A stretch of DNA of 24,350 nt, taken from IMG/VR virus record IMGVR_UViG_3300035670_001206, positions 1-24,350 of that record, one strand, 5' to 3'. The first letter of the stretch is position 1, and the number at the start of each line of letters is the position of its first letter. The stretch comes from a virus. This document shows, one piece after another, positions 14,314-20,427 of this stretch. The notes below the pieces were generated by a model, which was not told where the DNA came from, searched no databases, and saw only the letters and a list, made by a program, of their open reading frames with translations. A program made the position numbers and the translations under genes.

Positions 14314-15149
14314 CGTATTCTTTCTCCTAATGATATCTGATCTTCTGATACATGGGTATACTCTCCCTTTTCTATGCCTTCCTTAATTCTAGCATTTTCC
14401 ATCTCTGCCCAAATCTCTTTGCCATATAAGTCTTCATTAATTTTCCAGTCAGAATCTCCATCATAGAACCAAGTCCAGTGGTTTCTTATAAAATATTTTG
14501 GAGATTTTGTAACTTTCTTAACTCCATGATAATAAAGTTCGTTGTTTTCAGATAAATATTTAGGGTCTCCTGCTGGAAACACCAAAATGTCTCCAGCCTT
14601 AGGCTTATAATAAAAAAGCTTATTGTCTACAAAAAAATCTACACCTCCGCCATCATAGTCGTCGTTCAAGTACATGGTACAGGTAATTGCAAATTTATAT
14701 CCACGCATACCCTCTCTTTCTTTTTGATAGTCAGTATGATAATGCATGGTGAGGTCTGATTCTTCTATGCCTCCTCCAGGCTCGTATTTACAAATAGAAG
14801 GGCCCATTCTTCTCCACAACTCTGTATCAGAATTTGTCTTTGAATCAAAAACGGTGGCTTCCCTATCTATTGGTACATTAAAATATTTTGAGTAGTGGTC
14901 TGTAGTTTTATAAAAAACTTCTATAACTTCTTCCCATACGTCTATTTCTTTTTTATTTTGTTCTGTATCACATTTAGAAACATCCAACATGTCTGTTTCT
15001 TTGCCAAATGTATACCATGAATGCCACCCACCAAGAGCTGAATTTTCTGGATTTTTTTCAGAATTTGTTATAACTTTTAGTGTTTCTTCAACATCTTTAA
15101 AAACATTTTTATAAACAAATATCTTAGAATATATCTCTTCAAATTCCAT
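14310..15149 (-). CDS. 2OG-Fe(II) oxygenase, prolyl hydroxylase-like
   Basis: A 279-residue dioxygenase. Ligands: His138-x-Asp140 (MHYHTDYQ), His208 (LYYHGVKK) and Lys218 (SPKYFIRNHW). The core strand is CTMYLNDDYDGGGVDFF, and the KPKAGDILVFPAGDP strand is typical of the family. The distal His-Gly (YHGV) is shared with the 15152 paralogue, while other members have His-Ala or His-Thr, so at least two subgroups exist in the array. A C-terminal extension of about 50 residues carries WKINEDLYGKEIWAEMENAR. The start lies two bases after the upstream stop and has only a weak ribosome site (GAAAG), so coupling is likely. Substrate unknown. Confidence 0.85.
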   Translation of the reverse strand: MEFEEIYSKIFVYKNVFKDVEETLKVITNSEKNPENSALGGWHSWYTFGKETDMLDVSKCDTEQNKKEIDVWEEVIEVFYKTTDHYSKYFNVPIDREATVFDSKTNSDTELWRRMGPSICKYEPGGGIEESDLTMHYHTDYQKEREGMRGYKFAITCTMYLNDDYDGGGVDFFVDNKLFYYKPKAGDILVFPAGDPKYLSENNELYYHGVKKVTKSPKYFIRNHWTWFYDGDSDWKINEDLYGKEIWAEMENARIKEGIEKGEYTHVSEDQISLGERIR

Positions 15150-15151
15150 AT

Positions 15152-15841
15152 CTACGGCTTTCTGTCTCCAGTATGCTTCAGTATCCTCCAGAAAAATGGG
15201 GACGTAAATCTATTTCCAGAAATTATTGGGCGAACTCCATGTATATAAAATCTATCTCCTGGGAAAAAATATGCTGCTCCAGCTTTTGGCTTTATCTCTA
15301 CGCCCTGAACTGGAAAATATAATTCTCCACCTTCATAATCATCATTAAAATAGAATATTGATGCTATATCATAATGAGGAAAATCATTAGGAGTTCCAGC
15401 ATCTGGACCCTCATGTAACTCTTTATCTGCATGTGGATCTTGTCTTGTTCCAACTGGCCATCTAACTATTGCTGGTCCAGTAGCTTGTACATCTACATTA
15501 AAAAATTTATCTACTTCAACTTTTAATCTTGTTATTAGTCCTTCTACTACATCAATAATAGTTGGATCGTGAGAAATTTCCATGGATCTTCTAGTGCAAA
15601 CTCTATTGGCCCAGGCGTTTGCATCATATATTACTGTGCCGTTGTCATTAACATGTGAATCTGTTATGTCCCAAGTTTTGTTATTAAAAGCAAACTCTGT
15701 TAATCTGACTTTTTCTTCTTCGGTCAAAAAGTTTTCTAGCTCTACTATATTTTCTGCTCCATCTCCAAAAAATCCTGATGGCGTGATAGACACTAATTTT
15801 TTATAATTATGATCTTCATTTGTATTTATCTGATTTTGCAT
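15152..15841 (-). CDS. 2OG-Fe(II) oxygenase, prolyl hydroxylase-like
   Basis: A 229-residue dioxygenase. The N-terminal part has the P4H-like opening VELENFLTEEEKVRLTEFAF. Ligands: His137-x-Asp139 (QDPHADKE), His201 (FYIHGVRP) and Arg211 (SGNRFTSPFFW). The core strand is SIFYFNDDYEGGELYFP, followed by EIKPKAGAAYFFPGD. With Arg as the 2OG binder and a loop HEGPDAGTPNDFP between HxD and the core strand, it differs from the Lys-type members. The start overlaps the upstream stop as TAATG, and AGGAG lies 12 bases before it. It follows directly after the DUF6065-like trio, so it is the first of the six-gene block. Substrate unknown. Confidence 0.87.
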   Translation of the reverse strand: MQNQINTNEDHNYKKLVSITPSGFFGDGAENIVELENFLTEEEKVRLTEFAFNNKTWDITDSHVNDNGTVIYDANAWANRVCTRRSMEISHDPTIIDVVEGLITRLKVEVDKFFNVDVQATGPAIVRWPVGTRQDPHADKELHEGPDAGTPNDFPHYDIASIFYFNDDYEGGELYFPVQGVEIKPKAGAAYFFPGDRFYIHGVRPIISGNRFTSPFFWRILKHTGDRKP

Positions 15842-16563
15842 TATTTATACTTTCTCCTAGACCAAAAATTCTTTTTGTATACTCCGCCTTCTGGTGTCCT
15901 AAATGTTTCTGAGGTTTCTTGAGTTTTCTTTATAATCTCATGTAGTGTATGAAATTCAATACTCATTTCCCAATCCTCTCTTTTAAAAGGAATTACTTGC
16001 AGGTATGGAGTACCAGCTGGCACTGTCCCAATAAATCCACTTTTTAAAAAAAATGGTATTAGCCCAGAAGTCGTAACCTTGTCACTATCTATTATACCAC
16101 CGACAGTAATCCATGGTAAATCAAAATGATTTATTGGCTGAACGTAGAGACAACTATATCCTTCTGGAACTTGTGGCGCCCAGTTTGCATACCAATGAAA
16201 ATGTTTTTTATCGTAACCATTTGGAACGGCAAATCCATCCATTGCTGGTCTCTCGCCACAAAAATCCTCAAATTCTATTGGAACCCTTACTTTAGTCCTA
16301 CCATTTTTTTCATAAAATTCTAAATCACAGGGGGTTAATAAAACATACCCAGTTGTAAAGGTATCTAAAATTGCAGGGCATGCTTTAAAGCTTGGCATTC
16401 TGCCCTCTCCATTCCAATTAGCTACGGGATTACCATTAGAATCTTTTACATACACTTCAGAATCGTGCCACCATTTTGGAAGATGTTTTGCAATGGGCTC
16501 TGGTGCATTTTTACCTTCCTTATTGTTGTATATTTTATTTGAATGAAAAATTATTTTATTCAT
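15841..16563 (-). CDS. DUF6065-like protein, third of three relatives
   Basis: A 240-residue protein of unknown function, a close paralogue of the next upstream gene. Shared blocks include a start IIFHSNKIYNN, PAILDTFTTGYVLLTPCDLE, PPGY/PNGYDKKHFHWYANWAPQVPEGY, NHFDLPWITVGGIIDSD, PFFLKSGFIGTVPAGTPYLQ and VIPFKREDW, ending in a basic FWSRRKYK. The PAGTPYLQVIPF block is also seen, more loosely, in the DUF6065-like gene 17269-17985, so all three may share one fold. No metal-binding or nucleotide-binding motif stands out. The many Trp, Phe and Pro residues suggest a beta-rich binding protein. It overlaps the upstream gene by 8 bases and is followed by an oxygenase (TAATG overlap), so it is tightly co-expressed with the oxygenases. 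Confidence 0.7.
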   Translation of the reverse strand: MNKIIFHSNKIYNNKEGKNAPEPIAKHLPKWWHDSEVYVKDSNGNPVANWNGEGRMPSFKACPAILDTFTTGYVLLTPCDLEFYEKNGRTKVRVPIEFEDFCGERPAMDGFAVPNGYDKKHFHWYANWAPQVPEGYSCLYVQPINHFDLPWITVGGIIDSDKVTTSGLIPFFLKSGFIGTVPAGTPYLQVIPFKREDWEMSIEFHTLHEIIKKTQETSETFRTPEGGVYKKNFWSRRKYK

Positions 16564-17272
16564 ACTTTTTCCTTATCCAAAATTTTTCTTTATAATTAGT
16601 TTTTGTTTTAGATATAAAATTACCCTTTTGCTCTTTAAATATTTTTAACAATTGTTCCTCATCATAATAATTAACTTCAGACTTCCATTCTTCTTGATGA
16701 AATGGAATTATTTGCATGTACGGGGTTCCTGCTGGAATAAAACCCTCAAAACCCTTTTTAATAAAAAATGGAGCCTTGCCAGCATAACCAAACTCATCGC
16801 AATCAATAAATCCAGATATAGTTAAAAATGGAAGATCAAATCTATTTAATGGGTGAGTAGCTAAAACGGTATAACCTTTGGGGACTTGGGGCATCCAATT
16901 AATCTGCCAAAAAAAATGAATTGATTCATATCCTGGAGGAGTTGGGAATCCTGATTCCTCTCCTCTTATGCCTCCAAATAATTCAAATCCTTTTTCAAAT
17001 ACTATCCCAAAATTATCGTTTTGACGCACTATAAGAATATCACATGGAGTACGTAATAAGTATCCGCTCAATAATGAATCTAGTATAGCTGGACAAGTTT
17101 TCCAACTTCCTATTTCTTCATTTTGGCAAGAGGCTCTGTTGCCTTCCTTATCTTTTTTATATCTATCTCCCTTTTTAAACCATCTTGGTAATAATAATTG
17201 TCCAGGTATAGGCTCATATTCTTTTGTATTATTATTAAATAAAGCTCTAGAGTTAAAATAAATTTTTTTCAT
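16556..17272 (-). CDS. DUF6065-like protein, second of three relatives
   Basis: A 238-residue protein of unknown function. It aligns along its whole length with the 15841-16563 product: IYFNSRALFNNNTKEYEPIP, a CPAILDSLLSGYLLRTPCDI block, PTPPGYESIHFFWQINWMPQ, VPKGYTVLATHPLNRFDLPF, PFFIKKGFEGFIPAGTPYMQ, IIPFHQEEW, and a basic FWIRKKYE end. The pair is an obvious tandem duplication that has since diverged strongly. Codon use and AT content match the surrounding array. The ATG at 17272 overlaps the upstream stop as ATGA. The role is unknown. Linkage to the oxygenases suggests an accessory or substrate-binding function, but this is inference. Confidence 0.7.
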   Translation of the reverse strand: MKKIYFNSRALFNNNTKEYEPIPGQLLLPRWFKKGDRYKKDKEGNRASCQNEEIGSWKTCPAILDSLLSGYLLRTPCDILIVRQNDNFGIVFEKGFELFGGIRGEESGFPTPPGYESIHFFWQINWMPQVPKGYTVLATHPLNRFDLPFLTISGFIDCDEFGYAGKAPFFIKKGFEGFIPAGTPYMQIIPFHQEEWKSEVNYYDEEQLLKIFKEQKGNFISKTKTNYKEKFWIRKKYE

Positions 17273-17985
17273 TTTAAGCTACATATTTCTGGACCATTTA
17301 TAACCTTTAGGCGCAAAGATTTAACTTCGTGTTCTCCAATTTTATTTCCATTGTGATCTGTGGCATTTCTATAAAAATCTGTCCATTTTCCAGACTTGTT
17401 TATATCGCTTACTATTTTCCCATAATCTACACCTGGGAAAAAATTAATAGGTAGCTCAGATCTATCTTTTATAATTGCTTCTGAATTATTCAAATCTTTT
17501 AAGCATATTGGCATTATAGAAATTATTGGAGTGTTAGGTGGTATTGTTATAATAGTATTAGGCCTAGTTATTTTCCATGCTACAGGAAATGTCCCTTTAA
17601 AAAAAGATGTGCTTATTAAAGTAGTAAATGGCCAAACTCCATCTATGGGCCAGTTTGGAACTGGCATTGCCATCATACTTAGCGTTTCGTCAGTTCTTAT
17701 TACTAGGTTTGTATTAAAGCTAATAGTAGCATTTGCTCTAGCGGTAGAAACAAACTCTTCCCCAGATAAAACCTTTACATGTTCGTGATTTGAGTCTGAT
17801 ATTCCGTCCCAAATAAATGATATTTCTTTAGGAAAAGATAGACCCCATCCTAGCCCATTTGATAGACTTACTGGAAAACAATGATAAGCATGCTTATCTG
17901 AAGTCTGTTCCATCCATTCTCTTTTTATTCCCAAAGCGTTTATTTCAGCAGAAATACTGGCTACTTTATAAACTTCAAATTGCAT
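17269..17985 (-). CDS. DUF6065 family protein
   Basis: A 238-residue protein that I associate, with moderate confidence, with the uncharacterised DUF6065 family. The diagnostic N-terminal part reads KREWMEQTSDKHAYHCFPVS, then LSNGLGWGLSFPKEISFIWD. The C-terminal part has PNWPIDGVWPFTTLISTSFF and TIPPNTPIISIMPICLKD. The last block lines up with PAGTPYLQVIPF of the two following genes, and LGWGLSFPKEISFIWDG with their SGYxLxTPCD segment, so the three are probably distant homologues. No catalytic motif is apparent. The gene starts directly after the stop of the first oxygenase (TAAATG), so the oxygenase and this protein are made from the same mRNA in linked amounts. Confidence 0.7.
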   Translation of the reverse strand: MQFEVYKVASISAEINALGIKREWMEQTSDKHAYHCFPVSLSNGLGWGLSFPKEISFIWDGISDSNHEHVKVLSGEEFVSTARANATISFNTNLVIRTDETLSMMAMPVPNWPIDGVWPFTTLISTSFFKGTFPVAWKITRPNTIITIPPNTPIISIMPICLKDLNNSEAIIKDRSELPINFFPGVDYGKIVSDINKSGKWTDFYRNATDHNGNKIGEHEVKSLRLKVINGPEICSLK

Positions 17986-18654
17986 TTAGTATGGATCTTT
18001 CATTGATTTATCAGACATGAATTGTCTATAAAATTGTTCATTGTGTGTCGCATCATTATAATCTGTCATTGTTACAATTGAATATTTGGTTCCAGATTTT
18101 ACTGGCAATGCAGCATGAGAAAATAAATAATTAGATGGGAATATATATAGGTCTCCAGCCTTAGGCTTTATTGTTTTATCTATTTTGTCAAATCTTATTC
18201 CACCATCTTCATAGTCATCATTTATATAGGCAACCATTGATACCGTAGCAATATATGACCATCCATGGTCTGAATGATAAGAAAAGTGTTGTCCTGGTCC
18301 ATACTTTACAAAGTTCATGGCTTCCCAGTATTTCATTTCTATATTATAGTATGCACAATAGTCATCTAAAGCTTTTTTTTGTGCATCGTAAACATCTTTC
18401 CATATTCCATCAAATTCTTTTTGATACCTATCTTTGCCTGGATAATCAAAATATTTTAATTTAAAGTCTACACAGTCTCTATATTCTGGAACCTTTTCTC
18501 TGTATCCTACAGTAGCATCTTTCCAGTTATACAAGCCGCCGCTGTCTTTCATGGTATCTTCTATTCTATTTATAATATCCATTTTTGGATTAATTATATT
18601 TCTATATACCCAAAGACCAGGAAACAGCTCTTCTTTTTCTAGATCAATTATCAA
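17986..18654 (-). CDS. 2OG-Fe(II) oxygenase, prolyl hydroxylase-like (first in operon)
   Basis: A 222-residue dioxygenase. Ligands: His127-x-Asp129 (SYHSDHGW), His180 (LFSHAALP) and Lys190 (SGTKYSIV). The core strand is SMVAYINDDYEDGGIRF followed by TIKPKAGDLYIFPSN. The N-terminus has the family's ELFPGLWVYRNIINPK opening. It starts with TTG at 18654, overlapping the upstream Cys-rich gene by 11 bases, with GGGGA eight bases upstream; no nearby ATG would keep the opening strand. It is closest in motif style (FSHAA, SGTK) to the plus-strand member. It precedes the DUF6065-like trio rather than the six-gene block, so the array is not a simple run of duplicates. Substrate unknown. Confidence 0.87.
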   Translation of the reverse strand: MIIDLEKEELFPGLWVYRNIINPKMDIINRIEDTMKDSGGLYNWKDATVGYREKVPEYRDCVDFKLKYFDYPGKDRYQKEFDGIWKDVYDAQKKALDDYCAYYNIEMKYWEAMNFVKYGPGQHFSYHSDHGWSYIATVSMVAYINDDYEDGGIRFDKIDKTIKPKAGDLYIFPSNYLFSHAALPVKSGTKYSIVTMTDYNDATHNEQFYRQFMSDKSMKDPY

Positions 18655-18889
18655 TGTTTTTTCCCCATCTACCTAATGGACAACTAAAACTATTTAGTTT
18701 AGCTTTTTCTTCTATAAAACAATTACACTGTTTGCACTGTTTTGATGTTTTAATAAATTCTGGGCAAAGGCTGCAAAGAGCCAATCTTTCTTTTTGTGAA
18801 TTTTCAGAAGCATATTTGTTTTTGTTTATTAAATCCCATGAGTTTGATATTTTTTTATATTTTTCCCAATTAGAAAAATTATTTTCCAT
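18644..18889 (-). CDS. Small Cys-rich probable zinc-binding protein
   Basis: An 81-residue protein. Residues 39-75 carry six Cys: C39-x2-C42, C52-x2-C55-x-C57 and C70 in SCPLGRWG. The order CxxC, CxxCxC, a Lys-rich loop and a CPLGxW end resembles a small phage protein type I have seen next to 2OG-Fe(II) oxygenase genes in marine phages; I cannot name the family with certainty. Four or more of the Cys could hold zinc or iron. A role in metal handling or as a partner of the oxygenases is possible, but unproved. The start codon lies two bases after the preceding stop with no clear ribosome site, so it depends on coupling. The N-terminal 35 residues are charged and probably helical. Confidence 0.7.
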   Translation of the reverse strand: MENNFSNWEKYKKISNSWDLINKNKYASENSQKERLALCSLCPEFIKTSKQCKQCNCFIEEKAKLNSFSCPLGRWGKNIDN

Positions 18890-18891
18890 TT

Positions 18892-19299
18892 TTAATTACT
18901 GGATATAAAAGAATTTCCGTCCCACTTATCTCCCACTAAAACAAGGTCGTCTTCTGGAATTACTATAAATTTAGGATTTGATGAAAGTCCAGCTTCCCAT
19001 CTTTTTCCTATTTCAGTATTATTTGTCCAAAAAATATCAAAAACAATTCCATCAAGAATCATAGCAAATCCTTTTTCGACATCTTCTGGTTTCTCATACT
19101 GTATTTCAGTATCTGGAGCAGTAAATGAATTATTTGAATATCCCCATCCAGGTGTGATATTAGAATTATTTTCTAATTCTACAACAGAAGGAGAAGAGGC
19201 CCATTTGTCCCATTGATTTTCGTTCTTTAGCGTATTAAAGCTAACTACGCCAAAGACATCCTCTCCTGATACTGCTGCTATGCTTCTAATTATTTTCAT
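18892..19299 (-). CDS. Small tail-fibre-assembly-like protein
   Basis: A 135-residue protein, the first gene of the oxygenase operon. The segment NITPGWGYSNNSFTAPD and the ending VGDKWDGNSFISSN resemble the motif of a short Gly-Trp-x-Tyr stretch before an F-x-x-P that is common in tail-fibre assembly and DUF4376-type proteins. The resemblance is short, so I call it only 'like'. The rest is a mixed alpha/beta domain (EKGFAMILDGIVFDIFW). The ATG at 19299 is preceded by AAAGGAG with seven bases of spacing, and a TTGAAA-17-TATACT promoter lies just upstream, so this is the operon leader. Its place between the fibre genes and the oxygenases fits a chaperone or attachment role. Confidence 0.6.
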   Translation of the reverse strand: MKIIRSIAAVSGEDVFGVVSFNTLKNENQWDKWASSPSVVELENNSNITPGWGYSNNSFTAPDTEIQYEKPEDVEKGFAMILDGIVFDIFWTNNTEIGKRWEAGLSSNPKFIVIPEDDLVLVGDKWDGNSFISSN

Positions 19300-19318
19300 T
19301 TACTGCTCCTTTTTATAA

Positions 19319-19347
19319 AGTATATCATTTTATTTATAGCTTTTCAA
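19319..19347 (-). promoter_or_regulatory. Promoter of the 12-gene oxygenase operon
   Basis: TTGAAA (19347-19342), exactly 17 bases, TATACT (19324-19319), with TGA before the -10 box (extended -10), on the minus strand. The leader is about 12 bases and holds AAAGGAG. The promoter begins four bases after the stop of the PPxF-repeat gene. It is the best-formed promoter in the window and serves genes down to 11512. Confidence 0.75.
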
Positions 19348-19350
19348 TAG

Positions 19351-20406
19351 CTAGAAAGTACATCTGCTGCTAAGCCACCAGCCTCCATTACACGCACACC
19401 CTGCGGAAGTTCCAATTGGCAAACAACCGAAGAATGGTGGGAAGAATGGTGGGAAGTGAGGTGGGAAGAATGGTGGGAAGTGAGGTGGGAAGTGTGGTGG
19501 GAAGAATGGTGGGAAGTGAGGTGGGAAGAATGGTGGGAAGTGAGGTGGGAAGTGTGGTGGGAAGAATGGTGGGAAGTGAGGTGGGAAGAATGGTGGGAAG
19601 TGAGGTGGGAAGTGTGGTGGGAAGAATGGTGGGAAGTATGGTGGGAAGAATGGTGGGAAGAATGGTGGAAAGTGAGGTGGGAAGAATGGCGGGAAGAATG
19701 GTGGGAAGTGCGGTGGGGTAAATGTTTGAATTGGTGAGGTTGTGCCACCCAATGATTCTCCATTTGCGTTTGATGCATAAACTGTATAAGATTCATCAGC
19801 ACTTGAATCTGGCAGAGTTGGATCTAAGGTGTCATATGGAGATGAAGCACTTGAAGATAGGGTTCCTCTTACGCTGGATGCAACTCTATATGAAGATATG
19901 GCCTTACCGCCATTTACGCCAGCGGACCATGTAATTCTGTCATATCCAGACGAAGGAGTTGGGCTTGGACCTGCGGCTCCAGTAGAAACAGAAACTGATT
20001 GTGGTGCCTGAGGAACTGTAGTTGCAGTAACGCTATCAGATACCGTATTTGGAGATTTTGCTGTCCCAGCATTATTTTTTGGGATTACGGTAAAGTTGTA
20101 TGATACATTAGATTCTAGTCCTTCAAATGTAAATGATGTCCCTGCTCCAGCATAGTTTACCGTTACTGTTTGGTTATCAGATATTCTAGTGGCAGTTATA
20201 TCATAATTTGTAGCAGGTGGAGAAGCTTCTGGTAATGTCCAAGAAAGAGATGCGGCTCCACCTTGACCAGATGTTCCGTTAAATGTTGTAGAATAAGGCC
20301 TACTAGTTCCTACATCAGTGGCACTTAGGCCTGTCACATTTAATGGTTCTAAAAAGTTATCCTGTGCAGAACCTTTCGTACCTATTCTTTTCTTAGATAA
20401 TGCCAT
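19351..20406 (-). CDS. FN3-domain protein with PPxF tandem repeat and Cys-rich tip
   Basis: A 351-residue probable virion surface protein. Residues about 22-130 and 133-230 are two fibronectin type III-like domains ([74 protein letters not shown]). Residues 231-326 are 24 perfect tetrapeptides Pro-Pro-x-Phe with x = His, Phe or Tyr (48 prolines). The last 25 residues are Cys/Trp/Gly-rich ([20 protein letters not shown]). AAGGAG lies seven bases before the ATG at 20406. The repeat must be extended or polyproline-like and could span between FN3 domains and the Cys-rich tip. Since prolyl hydroxylase-like genes begin 50 bases downstream, this is the obvious candidate substrate. Its exact place in the virion is unknown. 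Confidence 0.85.
   Translation of the reverse strand: MALSKKRIGTKGSAQDNFLEPLNVTGLSATDVGTSRPYSTTFNGTSGQGGAASLSWTLPEASPPATNYDITATRISDNQTVTVNYAGAGTSFTFEGLESNVSYNFTVIPKNNAGTAKSPNTVSDSVTATTVPQAPQSVSVSTGAAGPSPTPSSGYDRITWSAGVNGGKAISSYRVASSVRGTLSSSASSPYDTLDPTLPDSSADESYTVYASNANGESLGGTTSPIQTFTPPHFPPFFPPFFPPHFPPFFPPFFPPYFPPFFPPHFPPHFPPFFPPHFPPFFPPHFPPHFPPFFPPHFPPFFPPHFPPHFPPFFPPHFPPFFPPFFGCLPIGTSAGCACNGGWWLSSRCTF
19429..19716 (-). repeat. 24 x 12-bp tandem repeat coding for PPxF
   Basis: Twenty-four in-frame 12-base units, each of the form GAAG(A/T)(A/G)TGGTGG or close on the plus strand. Within them a 60-base, five-unit block is repeated three times without a single difference (19441-19500, 19501-19560, 19561-19620). 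Since 12 is a multiple of three, all six frames are open here; only the frame joined to the FN3 domains has a proper start. Perfect higher-order repetition points to recent expansion by slippage or unequal recombination. Confidence 0.95.
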
Positions 20407-20427
20407 TTTATATCTCCTTAATTTTTA

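Noticed and set aside
19429-19716. Possible CRISPR array
   Set aside because: The units are contiguous with no unique spacers and encode PPxF in frame, so this is a coding tandem repeat.
19344-19802. Open frame of His/Ser-rich protein on the minus strand and Val/Gly or Trp/Glu-rich frames on the plus strand within the 12-bp repeat
   Set aside because: Because the unit is a multiple of three, every frame is open. Only the frame joined to the FN3 domains has a good start and ribosome site.
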